Shown here: positions 43,101 to 51,541 of the stretch, in pieces | How the letters are laid out: every line of letters starts with the position of its first letter | How positions within the stretch are numbered: position 1 is the first letter of the stretch | NCBI RefSeq assembly: GCF_018403265.1 | Contig: NZ_BOSI01000007.1 | Location: 43,671-107,670 of the forward strand | Direction of reading: 5' to 3' | Origin: Paenibacillus sp. J31TS4 | Lineage (GTDB): Bacteria > Bacillota > Bacilli > Paenibacillales > NBRC-103111 | DNA: 64,000 bases | Translations under genes and position numbers: made by a program | Notes under the pieces: generated by a model | The model's input: only the letters and a program-made list of their open reading frames with translations | The model's database searches: none | Told to the model about the DNA's origin: nothing

Positions 43101-44701
43101 ACGTCGCCGTAGAAGGAAGGACGGGGGCCGATGACGACGCGAGTAGAGAAGTGCTCCATCTCCCGGTCGCGGTCGATCGCCGGGTTCGTCACGACCGCCA
43201 CGCTCTCTTTGATGAAATCCGGGATGTTCTGCCGCTCCCAGTGGAGGGCGGCGTGCGGGCCGTCGTGACCGAGCGAGCGGATCGGCTCGGCGCCGGTATC
43301 CGCCATGCTCTCGATCATCTGGATGCCTTCGCGATCCCAGCCGAAGGCGCTGTACATATTGTCCGCTGCCTGTACGACTGGCTGGAGCCCGGTTTGCGGT
43401 CCCTCCGCGGGGAACTCGAGATGCCGGCGCATGTCCGCAAAGGAGAGGCGCTTGCTAACCCGCTCATAGGCGAGCTGCTGGACTTCCGGATGGGAGAGCA
43501 CCTGCACGTGCTCGCCGGGCGTCAGGACGACGCCGACCTTCTCGCCGGGAGCGATCGGCTTCGGCTCGGCGACCATCTCGCCGACCGTGACGACGCCTTG
43601 CTCCGAGGAGAAGTACAGGGACGCCTCGGTCTCGACCATCCATACCGGGCGAAGGCCGAGCGCATCGACGCTGAAGATGCACTCGTTCCCGTAACGGGAG
43701 ACGATGCCGGCCGGACCCTGGGCGTAATGCCCCCAGATTTGGCGAAAGTAGACGTACATGTCCTGAAGCTCGGGGCGGTATTTTTTCATCTCATTAATAA
43801 TCGGCGGAAAAATCAGCTCCATCGCTTCGAACAGGCTGAGCCCGTGCCGATGGATGAACGTCTCGATCGCCCGGTTCATATCCTGCGAGTCGGAGCCGCC
43901 GTCGACGAGCGGAACGCCGATCATCCCCGCCTCGTAGCGCAGCTTCTTGATCGTATTGATCTCACCGTTATGGCCGAGCAGGGAGAAGGGCTGAACCCGG
44001 AAAAAGCTGGAGAGCGTGTTGGTGGAATACCGGTTGTGGCCGATTGTCACCTGGGCCTCGAAGAGCGGATGGCGGGTATCGTTGAAGTATTGCGGGAGGA
44101 TGCTGGCGGAGCCCATTACCTTGTAGGCGGCCGTGACATTGCTGAGCGTTGCCACGTGAACCTTGTAGGCGGATTCAATGGCGATATGCAGCTCGTACAG
44201 ATGGTCGGCGGCCTGTACGCCGGGCTGCTCGCACAGGGCGGCGATCTGCCAGAACGTCGGCTCGTCGTTGCGGCCGTTCGGTCCGAGTACGGAGCTGTCG
44301 ACTTCATTCTCCTTCTCGATCAGGATGGACACGCCATGCGAGGCGAACAGCTCGCGGATGCCCGCCTGGATTTGGTCAACGCCGACCTCAAGATTACGCG
44401 GGACGAAGATGTGGGCGACCGAGAAACGGACGTCGTAAGCAAGCAATCCATTTAGGCCGGCTTCCTTCAAGCGGTGCTGCCACAAAGCGCGGGGGATGTC
44501 GGTCAGAATGCCGCAGCCATCCCCTTCCCCATTTATAAAACCCGAACGATGCTCCATCATAACCAAAGCATCAATCGTCTTTTGAATATTATCGCGGGAC
44601 GGGTTTCCGTCCTTTTCGATCACGCAAACAATTCCACAGCTGTCGTGCTCTGTCTCCAGTAATTGGCGAAAGCGGCCTTCGTTTCTCATGACATCATTCA
44701 T
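40145..44701 (-). CDS. gltB: glutamate synthase, large subunit
   Basis: 1518 residues. It makes two glutamates from glutamine and 2-oxoglutarate. A 21-residue propeptide precedes the N-terminal nucleophile Cys22 (HDSCGIVCVIE) of the class II amidotransferase domain. The FMN/synthase domain contains HRSGFINGEGDGCG upstream, GQGAKPGEGGHLPG, LISPSNNHDIYSIEDLAQ and the 3Fe-4S cysteines CTACRGCHLDTCHVG near residue 1100. The C-terminal GXGXG helix domain starts near 1260. No gltD lies next to it, although the small subunit normally supplies electrons. The ribosome-binding site AGGAGGTGA is 25 bases or more from the start codon, with a hairpin between. The start cannot be moved upstream because an in-frame TGA lies four codons before it. 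Confidence 0.95.
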   Translation of the reverse strand: MNDVMRNEGRFRQLLETEHDSCGIVCVIEKDGNPSRDNIQKTIDALVMMEHRSGFINGEGDGCGILTDIPRALWQHRLKEAGLNGLLAYDVRFSVAHIFVPRNLEVGVDQIQAGIRELFASHGVSILIEKENEVDSSVLGPNGRNDEPTFWQIAALCEQPGVQAADHLYELHIAIESAYKVHVATLSNVTAAYKVMGSASILPQYFNDTRHPLFEAQVTIGHNRYSTNTLSSFFRVQPFSLLGHNGEINTIKKLRYEAGMIGVPLVDGGSDSQDMNRAIETFIHRHGLSLFEAMELIFPPIINEMKKYRPELQDMYVYFRQIWGHYAQGPAGIVSRYGNECIFSVDALGLRPVWMVETEASLYFSSEQGVVTVGEMVAEPKPIAPGEKVGVVLTPGEHVQVLSHPEVQQLAYERVSKRLSFADMRRHLEFPAEGPQTGLQPVVQAADNMYSAFGWDREGIQMIESMADTGAEPIRSLGHDGPHAALHWERQNIPDFIKESVAVVTNPAIDRDREMEHFSTRVVIGPRPSFYGDVDGKLRLELASPLVLEGLNGVGSDAELSQLSYEQLLTLFAAEGKEAVAVLSLTFARGTSLEDGLKTLAAQAVEAVRGGAALVVLDDADAHTNDRLWMDPHLAVSSVDIALRAEKLGQGDNLRRHASIVLRSAAVRSLHDIVVACGLGADVISPYLLFATASGKNGAPAARKVYGALTKGIEKVISTIGTHELRGYTRFFSSIGLKPELADVLDIVNYLGSDEAGTGFTELEEDAAKRYDDFANAKAKAGRNFHFFQRMWKALVEAASGTAPYSDYRDKLQEEEQRNPVSIRHVASFDYAKSHETRKPLDPSQVDISVGGHSLPMLISSMSFGSQNETAFRAYAEAGERLNMVTMNGEGGEIKDMLGKYPRTRGAQVASGRFGINVELANAVAFLEIKIGQGAKPGEGGHLPGTKVTAKIAAARNATIGSDLISPSNNHDIYSIEDLAQIITELKEASGRKAKIIVKVPVVPGIGTIAVGVAKAGADVITLSGFDGGTGAARIHSITHVGLPTEIGTKLAHVALIEAGLRHKVEIWSDGGLKSGADVVKMMLLGANRCGFGSIAMQAIGCTACRGCHLDTCHVGIATQIDSMEEAEEKGLRRFVPREFDLAVDGLIRLFGAMGEEIREIVAHLGFKSAQELVGRSDLLKQTAALERMDLSDLLRPAPLQFVTEREAEKEVAAATLLSSDIRMAAGAEAQDYFPDSLSFAAPVERSWSRVSAETRILGSRYSSHRVRGRFDGSYSSLPPVSLRLNEGSVPGNGLGAFNASGVNIVVQGGAEDGVGKMSNGGKIAILKSPGKNGTLLDGSVGKSFGYGAQNGLFLIQGSADTRACIRFSGADVVFGGEITAPLQDELGGIAARANLKGFAFEYMTNGRAVVLGDPGPWICAGMTGGVIYQRLVPEFGLDRAAIERRIAKGAKVKIEAVGGPQSVRDLTYLLGAYRDELAASGQAEEAAKIERLLADLPAHFVRIAPEGLQADQSVATE

Positions 44702-44708
44702 ATGTGCC

Positions 44709-44735
44709 GGTCAGATAACCTGACCTTCACCTCCT
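44709..44735 (-). promoter_or_regulatory. Shine-Dalgarno plus hairpin in the gltB translation start region
   Basis: On the minus strand the order is AGGAGGTGA (44735-44727), then GGTCAG-GTTAT-CTGACC (44725-44709), then seven bases, then ATG. The hairpin, if folded, reduces the SD-to-start gap from about 25-28 to about 8-11 bases. The dyad also fits the LysR-type T-N11-A pattern. Confidence 0.6.
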
Positions 44736-44744
44736 GCTTTCAAG

Positions 44745-44834
44745 TGTATAAAAATACATTAATTTGCATAGCAGCCCTTTTTTATCGAGTGGAAAGGAAG
44801 GGGGACGCCATGTAGTCTTATGGGGAGTAAGACT
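44745..44834 (-). promoter_or_regulatory. gltB promoter and upstream dyad (possible LysR-type activator site)
   Basis: TATACA (44750-44745, minus) is a possible -10 with a poor -35 (TGCTAT) 17 bases before it, as expected of an activated promoter. AGTCTTA-N7-TAAGACT (44814-44834) is a perfect dyad containing a T-N11-A motif, placed roughly 75-90 bases upstream of the predicted start. Confidence 0.5.
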
Positions 44835-45082
44835 TTGGGGCTCTGCGCTGCAAAGTGGAAACATGAGTTGGGGGAATTGTCTGAAAATAAAAAGTAAATA
44901 CAGAATACCACGAAATTTTTGCCCCGACAATCCCCTCTAAGTAAGGAAACCTGACATGGAAGCGCTATCTTTTTTAAAATCTATGCATTTTTTATGGATA
45001 ATAGAGAAAAAAGGAGTGGTTTGAGAAAGGGGCCTGTGTCATCTGGCGAGCGATCCGAGTTCGACAGGATTCGAGGCAAGCA

Positions 45083-45113
45083 AAAACCGCCCGTCGGGGA
45101 CGGGCGGCTTCGG
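45083..45113 (-). terminator. intrinsic terminator of hemL
   Basis: CCGCCCGTC (45088-45096) pairs with GACGGGCGG (45100-45108); on the minus strand it is followed by TTTTTG. Confidence 0.85.
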
Positions 45114-45178
45114 TTTGTTCATGGGTTTAATGTTCGGAATTTCTCTATTCTCCTCCCTCCAAGGGGGCAGATGGGGGT

Positions 45179-46513
45179 TTAGGAGGAAACGCCGGCCTGC
45201 ATGGCCCGGAATGCCTGGCCAGCGGCGCGAATGGTCTGCTCAATATCCTCTTCGGTATGGCTTACGGTCAGGAACCAGGCCTCGTACTTGGACGGAGCGA
45301 GGCAGATTCCCTGCTCCAGCATGAGGCGGAAAAAGCGGGCGAATTGCTCGCCGTCCGTATCCTGGGCCTCTTCGTAGTTTGTCACCGGGTGCGAACAGAA
45401 GTGGGTCGAGAACGCTCCGCCGATCCGGTTGACGGTGAGCGGAACGCCGGCCGCGGCGGCTTCGGCGGCGATGCCGTCCGCAAGCCGGGCGCCGAGCCGG
45501 CTCAGCTGTTCGTAGACGCCCGGTTCCCGCAGAACCTCCAGGCAGGCGATGCCCGCCGCGATGGACGCGGGGTTGCCGGCCATCGTGCCCGCCTGGTAGG
45601 CGGGACCGAGCGGCGCGACCTGCTGCATAATCTCCTTGCGCCCGCCGTAAGCCCCGATCGGCAGGCCGCCGCCGATGATCTTGCCGAGCGCCGTCAAATC
45701 GGGCTCGATGGCGGCTCTGCTGGCGGCATCCGGAACCAGGCCGGCATACGTCTGGGTGGAGCCGTAATGGAAGCGGAAGCCGGTGATGACCTCGTCATAG
45801 ATCACGAGCGCGCCGTGCTGCCTGGCAAGCGAGCACAGCCCCTCGAGGAAGCCGGGCTTCGGCATCACCATGCCGAAGTTGCCTACGATCGGCTCGACCA
45901 TGACGGCCGCCGTCTCGCTGCCCCAGCGATTCAGCGCTTCCTCAAGGGCGGACAGATCGTTGAACGGCACGGTAATGACCTCCTGGGCGATGGAGGAAGG
46001 GACGCCGGCGCTGTCCGGCGTTCCGAGCGTGGAGGGGCCGGAGCCCGCCGCGACGAGAACGAGGTCCGAATGGCCGTGGTAGCAGCCGGCGAACTTGATG
46101 ATCTTCGTCCGGCCGGTATAGGCGCGAGCGACGCGGATCGTCGACATGACCGCTTCGGTGCCGGAGTTGACGAAGCGGACCTTGTCGAGTGAGGGGATGG
46201 CCTCCTTCAGCATCCGCGCAAAGACGACCTCGCCTTCCGTCGGCGTGCCGTACAGGGTGCCGTTCTCGGCCGCGCGGCAGATCGCCTCGGTAACATGCGG
46301 ATGAGCGTGTCCGGTGATGATGGGCCCGTAAGCGGCGAGATAGTCGATATACCGGTTGCCGTCCTCATCCCAGAAGTAGGCGCCCTTGCCTCGCTTCATG
46401 AAGACGGGGGCGCCTCCTCCTACGGCTTTGAAGGAACGGGAGGGGCTGTTGACCCCCCCGACGATATGGTCGAGTGCCTGCTGGTACAGGGCTTCGGAGC
46501 GTTCTCGGTTCAT
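45179..46513 (-). CDS. hemL: glutamate-1-semialdehyde 2,1-aminomutase
   Basis: 444 residues of the PLP-dependent class III aminotransferases. It converts glutamate-1-semialdehyde to 5-aminolevulinate in C5 haem synthesis. Motifs: [68 protein letters not shown] (PLP-binding Asp) and the PLP lysine in [18 protein letters not shown]. No other hem gene is adjacent, so it is likely a second copy (GsaB-like) apart from the main hemAXCDBL cluster usual in Bacilli; this is an inference. ATG 46513 has AGGAAGAT upstream on its strand. Confidence 0.93.
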   Translation of the reverse strand: MNRERSEALYQQALDHIVGGVNSPSRSFKAVGGGAPVFMKRGKGAYFWDEDGNRYIDYLAAYGPIITGHAHPHVTEAICRAAENGTLYGTPTEGEVVFARMLKEAIPSLDKVRFVNSGTEAVMSTIRVARAYTGRTKIIKFAGCYHGHSDLVLVAAGSGPSTLGTPDSAGVPSSIAQEVITVPFNDLSALEEALNRWGSETAAVMVEPIVGNFGMVMPKPGFLEGLCSLARQHGALVIYDEVITGFRFHYGSTQTYAGLVPDAASRAAIEPDLTALGKIIGGGLPIGAYGGRKEIMQQVAPLGPAYQAGTMAGNPASIAAGIACLEVLREPGVYEQLSRLGARLADGIAAEAAAAGVPLTVNRIGGAFSTHFCSHPVTNYEEAQDTDGEQFARFFRLMLEQGICLAPSKYEAWFLTVSHTEEDIEQTIRAAGQAFRAMQAGVSS

Positions 46514-46575
46514 GCCAATCTTCCTTTCTCTCTCTTAAGTCCGGCCGTTCCTGCGGACGTCCGGCTGGTATGTAG

Positions 46576-46656
46576 GCCGGCAGTTCCTCTGCCGGCTGCT
46601 GCAAACGAATCGCCCCTCGCGTATGGGCAACATGGTGCACATGAACGCGAGGGGCG
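46576..46656 (-). terminator. two hairpins downstream of the LCP gene
   Basis: CGCCCCTCGCGT/ACGCGAGGGGCG (46611-46622 with 46645-46656) and GCCGGCAG/CTGCCGGC (46576-46583 with 46589-46596). They probably end the LCP transcript before hemL; T-tracts are short. Confidence 0.6.
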
Positions 46657-46699
46657 TGTCGTCTGGCGGGCTGCCTCGGCCTCAGGCCGGGACAGTCCG

Positions 46700-47725
46700 T
46701 TACCGTCTTGGGGACGGAGTCGGGTTCTTGATGCCGGTCGAGCTGCCAGAGGACCCAGACGGATTGGGCGAGCCGGGCGTTCCGCCGGCCAGCAGCTCCT
46801 TGAGATAGGTCTGCAGCTGCTTCTGGTTGAAGCCGATCACGTCGGCTCCTCCGATCCTCTTCTCCTGGACGAGCGGTGCGGGCGGGATCTGCTCGGTGAC
46901 GAGCCCCTCCGTCTTCGCATCATAAGCGAGCGAACCGAGCTTCAGCATGTCGGTCATCGGCATGTTCGTCTCGATGTACGGCTCTACCTTGTTGAGAATC
47001 GAAGGGAGCCGGACAAGCGACGTCGTGCGCTGCATCTTCTGCGCCAGCGCGGTCATGAATTTGCGCTGCCGCTCCGTGCGGGTGAAGTCGCCCAGCTTGT
47101 CGTGACGGAAGCGGACGTATTGGAGCGCCGTCTTGCCGTCGAGCGTCTGCAGGCCCTTCTTCAAGTCGATATCGAATTCGGGACCGTCCCATTTGTCGGT
47201 GTATTTCATGTCTTTCTCCACGTCGATCTCGACCCCGCCGACCGCGTTGACGAGGGCAACGAAGCCTTCGAAATCGGTATAGACGTAATATTGGATCGGA
47301 AGGCCGGTCATCTCGCTCACCGTCTGCATCGTGAGCGAGGGGCCCCCATACGCTAGCGCGGCGTTGATTCGGTCACTGCCGTGGCCGGGAATTTTTACGT
47401 AAGAGTCCCGAAGGATGGAGAAAAGGTAAGCCTTCTTCGTCACCGGATCGATGGAAGCGAGCATCATCGTATCGGAGCGGGGCGGCTCGTGATTGTTCGA
47501 TTCGCGGGAATCCCCTCCCATAAGCAGGATGTTCACCTGCTCCTTGCCCTCCCATTTGGGCGGGGCAGTCGGCGACGCGCTCGGCACATTCGCGAAGAAC
47601 TTGGAATCTTTGGAATCGGTATGGATGCCATTGGCGAAATCGACGAAGCTGTAGGCGAAGAACCCTATCGTCCCGATCAGGGCGATTCCCAGCACAATGG
47701 CGGTCCATTTTAACGTTTTGCGCAT
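46700..47725 (-). CDS. LytR-CpsA-Psr (LCP) family cell-wall ligase
   Basis: 341 residues. A short cytoplasmic N-terminus and one membrane anchor (KWTAIVLGIALIGTIGFFAYSFV, residues ~6-28) precede an extracellular LCP domain. Conserved phosphate-binding Arg/Asp residues are in ILLMGGDSRESNNHEPPRSDTMMLASID, FSILRDSYVKIPGHGSDRINAALAYGG and QYVRFRHDKLGDFTRTERQRKFM. LCP proteins transfer teichoic acid or other glycopolymers from lipid carriers to peptidoglycan. The C-terminus is a Gly/Pro/Ser-rich tail. ATG 47725 has AAAGGAAG upstream. A TTGCGG-18-TATAAT element on the minus strand (47950-47921) may be its promoter. Confidence 0.9.
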   Translation of the reverse strand: MRKTLKWTAIVLGIALIGTIGFFAYSFVDFANGIHTDSKDSKFFANVPSASPTAPPKWEGKEQVNILLMGGDSRESNNHEPPRSDTMMLASIDPVTKKAYLFSILRDSYVKIPGHGSDRINAALAYGGPSLTMQTVSEMTGLPIQYYVYTDFEGFVALVNAVGGVEIDVEKDMKYTDKWDGPEFDIDLKKGLQTLDGKTALQYVRFRHDKLGDFTRTERQRKFMTALAQKMQRTTSLVRLPSILNKVEPYIETNMPMTDMLKLGSLAYDAKTEGLVTEQIPPAPLVQEKRIGGADVIGFNQKQLQTYLKELLAGGTPGSPNPSGSSGSSTGIKNPTPSPRR

Positions 47726-48159
47726 CGGCGGACTTCCTTTCTGTTGGCCGGCGGCTTTCCTCGGCTTCGCGGATTGGTGTATGATGAGTAGCATGTGCAA
47801 TCGGGGCCGGAATCATAGTGCGGCCGCTTCCGGAAGAGACAGACAGCCGGGGTTGTCCGGGCTGCCGCCTCGGCGGCATTCGACATGCTTGTCGCATTTT
47901 CTCCCGAAAAACATGCCTATATTATAGTAGGACGAAAGGAATTCCCGCAACCTGACGAACGTTGCGACAATTTGCCAGCAGAGAACAATCCGGCGGGGGG
48001 ACGGGAAGAGCGGCACGCTGAGCGCGCTTGTCGTACGCCCTTTCATCCGGTTCCAAAGACCCGGTGCAGCCCGGGCCGTACGGCCCGGATTTATACAAAA
48101 TTTACCGCGAACCGGAGACGATGAATCACCTCCGGCCAGCGGGAAGGAGGACACCCAAG

Positions 48160-48642
48160 ATGACGGTTCAACCGGGGCTTCCCGCCCCCGCCTTTGCTCT
48201 TCCCTCCCAGGAGGGCAAGCCGGTCCGGCTCCACGATTTTGCGGGCCGGTATGTCGTGCTCTTCTTTTATCCTAAAGATATGACGCCGACCTGTACGACA
48301 GAAGCGTGCGACTTCCGCGACCGGCACGCCGAATTTGAACGGCTGAACGCCGTCATCCTCGGTATCAGCACCGATCCGGTGAAGCGCCATCAGAAATTCG
48401 CTGACAAATACGGCCTGCCGTTCCTGCTTCTGGCCGATGAAGATCACGCGGTATGCGAGCAGTACGGCGTCTGGAAGCTAAAAAAAACCTTTGGCAGGGA
48501 ATATATGGGCATCGAGCGTTCGACCTTCCTGATCGGCAAGGACGGACGGCTGCTCCAGGAATGGCGCAAGGTGTCTGTCAAGGGACATGTCGAGTCCGCA
48601 CTAGAGGCCGTGAAGGCGTTCGAGGATCGGGAGTCGGTCTGA
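48160..48642 (+). CDS. bcp: thioredoxin-dependent peroxiredoxin, Bcp/PrxQ type
   Basis: 160 residues. The peroxidatic cysteine lies in YPKDMTPTCTTEACDFRD, followed four residues later by the resolving cysteine, the PrxQ arrangement. KPVRLHDFAGRYVVLFFYP, GISTDPVKRHQKFADKYGLPFLLLAD and IERSTFLIGKDG complete the thioredoxin fold. It reduces hydroperoxides using thioredoxin. ATG 48160 has AAGGAGG 9 bases upstream; earlier in-frame starts lack this. It is divergent from the LCP gene, with ~430 bases of shared upstream region. Confidence 0.93.
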   Translation: MTVQPGLPAPAFALPSQEGKPVRLHDFAGRYVVLFFYPKDMTPTCTTEACDFRDRHAEFERLNAVILGISTDPVKRHQKFADKYGLPFLLLADEDHAVCEQYGVWKLKKTFGREYMGIERSTFLIGKDGRLLQEWRKVSVKGHVESALEAVKAFEDRESV

Positions 48643-48648
48643 AGCATA

Positions 48649-48697
48649 CGAAAAAGACCGGGCAAGGCGGGCAGCCGTCTTGTCCGGTCTTTTTTCC
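48649..48697. terminator. bidirectional terminator between bcp and the YitT-family gene
   Basis: AAAAAGACCGGGCAAG (48651-48666) pairs with CTTGTCCGGTCTTTTT (48679-48694), with one G-T pair; A on the left, T on the right. Confidence 0.85.
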
Positions 48698-48743
48698 GGC
48701 GGATCGAGGAGCCGAGCCCTCTTTGGTGCCGGACCTCCCGAAA

Positions 48744-49622
48744 TCAGTGAATATCCTTTTTCTTGAAGCGGCCGCCCTTCACATCGTGAATGTTGCCGAT
48801 AGCGAGGAATGCATTCTCGTCCCATTCTTCGACGATGGACTTGAGCTTGGCCTCCTCAAGACGCGTGATAACGATGAAGATGACCTTCTTGGTATCGCCG
48901 GAATAGACGCCTTCGCCGTTCAGGTACGTGACGCCGCGGCCGAGCCGGTAGGTCAGCGCCTGGCCGATCTCCTCGTGCTTGTCGCTGATGATCCATACGG
49001 ACTTAGATTGGTCCAGTCCCTCGATCGTAATGTCCATAACCTTGAAGGCAAGGAAGTAAGCGATCAGAGAATACATGGCATGGTCCCAGCCGAAGATGAA
49101 GCCGGCGCTGCCGAGGATGAAGATGTTGATGAACATGACGACCTGGCCGACGGAGAATGGAGATTTCTTGCTCAGAAGAATGGCGACGATCTCGGTGCCA
49201 TCCAGCGAGCCGCCAAAGCGGATGACGATGCCGATGCCGATCCCGAGCAGTACGCCGCCGAAAACGGCCGCGAGAAGCGGATCGATGGTGATCGGTTCGA
49301 CAGGATGTAGCAGGGTCGTGCCGATGGACATGGCGAGAACGCCGAGCAGTGTGGACAGAGCGAACGTTTTACCGATCTGCTTGTAGCCTAGGAACAGGAA
49401 CGGCACGTTCAGAATGGTCAGGAAAATCCCCAGCTTGATGTTGAGGATATGAGACAGCATGATGGAGATGCCGGTGATGCCGCCGTCGATGATGTTGTTC
49501 GGCACCAAGAAGATCTCCAGGCCGACCGAGACGATGGCGGAACCCAGCAAGAGAAAAAAGACGCGCTGCAGCAGCTTGGCAATGGACATCTTGGCATGTT
49601 GCTTTTCAATCGTTGTTTCCAT
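48744..49622 (-). CDS. YitT family membrane protein
   Basis: 292 residues: five or six membrane segments in residues ~17-200 (LLQRVFFLLLGSAIVSVGLEIFLVP, GGITGISIMLSHIL, IVAILLSKKSPFSVGQVVMFINIFILG) followed by a cytoplasmic DUF2179 domain (SVWIISDKHEEIGQALTYRLGRGVTYLNGEGVYSGDTKKVIFIVITRLEEAKLK). The family is abundant in Bacilli and its transport role is unknown; the conserved NNIIDGGITGISIM motif is intact. ATG 49622 has GGGGGGAA upstream. TTGGTC-17-TATAAT on the minus strand (49779-49751) is a good promoter. Confidence 0.9.
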   Translation of the reverse strand: METTIEKQHAKMSIAKLLQRVFFLLLGSAIVSVGLEIFLVPNNIIDGGITGISIMLSHILNIKLGIFLTILNVPFLFLGYKQIGKTFALSTLLGVLAMSIGTTLLHPVEPITIDPLLAAVFGGVLLGIGIGIVIRFGGSLDGTEIVAILLSKKSPFSVGQVVMFINIFILGSAGFIFGWDHAMYSLIAYFLAFKVMDITIEGLDQSKSVWIISDKHEEIGQALTYRLGRGVTYLNGEGVYSGDTKKVIFIVITRLEEAKLKSIVEEWDENAFLAIGNIHDVKGGRFKKKDIH

Positions 49623-49750
49623 ACGTTCCCCCCAATTGATTCAATGACGCCTGCTACACGGCTTTCTTCTGCAAAAAAAGAGGAAAGCCGATGATTCCCC
49701 CGACTCCCCCCTCGTTTGTTTAGACTAGTTAATTATTAACGTCTTGTTCC

Positions 49751-49779
49751 ATTATAGCAGAAACGTCCGCGATGACCAA
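49751..49779 (-). promoter_or_regulatory. sigma-A promoter of the YitT-family gene
   Basis: On the minus strand TTGGTC (49779-49774) and consensus TATAAT (49756-49751), 17-base spacer. Confidence 0.75.
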
Positions 49780-49995
49780 GAAGAACTATGGGTTTGTGGG
49801 GGATAGGAAGGCTGCCCTCATTCGTCCGTTATAACGTCTCCACGCGAATGGGCTCTCATTCTTTTCGCTATATGTCTTTGCCGTGGACGTGCTTTTCTTC
49901 GGCCCTTTCCTTGATCTTTTCCTAGGTCTTTCCTTCGGCCGTACCGCGTCGCTCGCTCCTAAGCGAGGGCTGGTCTGGGTACGGAAGATCCGGTT

Positions 49996-50024
49996 TTTCA
50001 ACCGCCGACGGAAGGCATTATAAT
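49996..50024 (+). promoter_or_regulatory. sigma-A promoter of the hydrolase-like gene
   Basis: TTTCAA (49996-50001) and consensus TATAAT (50019-50024), 17-base spacer. A start near 50031 would leave the in-frame TTG at 50042 without its ribosome-binding site, favouring GTG 50141 for translation. Confidence 0.65.
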
Positions 50025-50140
50025 GGTAGGAGAGGAAAAGGTTGCCCGATTCGGACGAGCGAAATCGGGTAGATACTAACAGAAGGATGCGGCACCCGTT
50101 GGACTTCACGGGCGGGCTGGACAAGAAGGGGGGATGCCGG

Positions 50141-51004
50141 GTGAATACGGAATCGCAAATCGGAACGCCGGGGGAGCCTGTGGACGGAGGATGGATACCG
50201 GAATCCCCCGCTCCCCTGAGAGACCAGGCGGATCGGCTGCTGTGGACGGAAGCTGGGCCGAGGGAAAGGACGGGGGCGGGGCGCCGTCCCATCCATGTCT
50301 TTTTCGTCGCGGGCATCGGCACCTGGCAAGCCGGCAACATGTTCGGACGGGCGATGGAGGATCTGTGTGCCCGTTACCGGACGGCCGGCATCGAGCGGGT
50401 AAGCACGGCCGATCTGTATCCGTACGGCACGATGGATGAGGTCCCCAAGGAAAAGGCGCGTTCTTATCTGTATAAGCAGGTTTGGGAGGTCGGCAAGGAC
50501 CTTTACAAGCGTTATGACCGAACGCGCGGCGGCCAGGCGGTGCACCGGGCAGTTGCGGAGAGTTGTCCCCGGGAGGAGGGGGCCGACCTCGTGCTGATCG
50601 GCCACAGCGGAGGCGGTGTGGCGGCTTACAATGCGGCTCTTCTGCTGGCCGACGACGGGTACCCGCTGCCGTGGGTCGTACAGGTAGGCTCGCCTTACCG
50701 GCCCGTCCGCCGTTCTTGGCGGAGCCGAGTGTTCCATCTCCGGCAGGCGGGGCGGATCGGCGATTGGGTCACTTGGTCGGGGTGGCCGTTCCTGCGCCGG
50801 TTCGCCCGGGCGGTGGACGTGCCTATTCTCGGCGGACACCCATTCTACTTCAGCGATCAGCCGAAGGACGGAGACGGCCGGTCCAATCTGATCAAAGTGA
50901 TGGACCAGATCTGGATGTGGATTGGGCCGGGAGACGCTGCTGAGGCGCTGCATCCGGAAGACGGCGGCGAACCGAGCTTCGGAAAGCAGATAGGCAGGGG
51001 ATAG
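50141..51004 (+). CDS. alpha/beta-hydrolase-like protein
   Basis: 287 residues from GTG 50141, with AGGGGGGA before it; the frame is open to TTG 50042 and the longer form cannot be ruled out. The core reads PIHVFFVAGIGTWQAGNMFGRAMEDL, then LVLIGHSGGGVAAYNAALLL, where the serine of GHSGG is the expected nucleophile, then WVVQVGSPYRP and ILGGHPFYFSDQ near the C-terminus with a candidate His. This resembles lipase-like hydrolases, but the acid residue is not evident and the substrate is unknown. There is no signal peptide. A purine-rich repeat tract follows. Confidence 0.7.
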   Translation: MNTESQIGTPGEPVDGGWIPESPAPLRDQADRLLWTEAGPRERTGAGRRPIHVFFVAGIGTWQAGNMFGRAMEDLCARYRTAGIERVSTADLYPYGTMDEVPKEKARSYLYKQVWEVGKDLYKRYDRTRGGQAVHRAVAESCPREEGADLVLIGHSGGGVAAYNAALLLADDGYPLPWVVQVGSPYRPVRRSWRSRVFHLRQAGRIGDWVTWSGWPFLRRFARAVDVPILGGHPFYFSDQPKDGDGRSNLIKVMDQIWMWIGPGDAAEALHPEDGGEPSFGKQIGRG

Positions 51005-51069
51005 GGAAGCAGGAAAGGGAAGCGGGCATACGAGGCGATAGGCCAGGCTGTAGGAAGAGGAAAAGGATA

Positions 51070-51135
51070 GCGGAAAGACAGGCGTTAAAAGAGGGGAAGG
51101 AAGCGGGAAGACAGGCGGTAGAAGTGGGAAAGGAA
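51070..51135 (+). repeat. two tandem 33-bp units in a purine-rich tract
   Basis: 51070-51102 and 51103-51135 align without gaps with five differences. They lie in a ~190-base stretch (51002-51195) that is almost all A and G on the plus strand, with more degenerate copies at its ends (GGCTGTA at 51050 and 51144). Confidence 0.75.
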
Positions 51136-51189
51136 AGCGAGCAGGCTGTAAAGCGGCGCTGGAAAGCGTAGAAGGCAGGGAAAACGAAA

Positions 51190-51230
51190 GGGCGGGAAGC
51201 GGCGCTGGAGCGCGGGCTTCCCGCTCTTTT
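51190..51230 (+). terminator. intrinsic terminator after the purine-rich tract
   Basis: GCGGGAAGC (51192-51200) pairs with GCTTCCCGC (51216-51224), followed by TCTTTT. Confidence 0.8.
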
Positions 51231-51541
51231 GCGTGATGCGCGTTCTATGGCTTTTGGTTATTTTCATCGTAAAGTCCAGGGCGTTCTTTGCAAAATTCCT
51301 TTGGTTCCTCGGGCGTGGCTCTACGCTGCCAACGAGTCGATCGGCTCTCCCGGGAGAGGGGTATCTCCACGCGTCGGGGCTGAGGATGTCTGCCAAGTGC
51401 GTGCTCCGGGCTCGCCCTCTTGGTCAGGGTGCCCTCTCGCCCCCTAACGGGAGACATATTCGGCTCGTCCTTCCCATATACTCTAGCACACTGTCTCTCA
51501 TACGGAGACCGGATGCTAGAACAAGCGGAGGGGACGCACCC
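51231..51541. other. gene-free stretch before the deacetylase gene
   Basis: No supported gene. TATACT at 51477-51482 could be a -10, but no convincing -35 was found. The open frame entering the deacetylase from 51233 has no family-like content. Confidence 0.4.
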
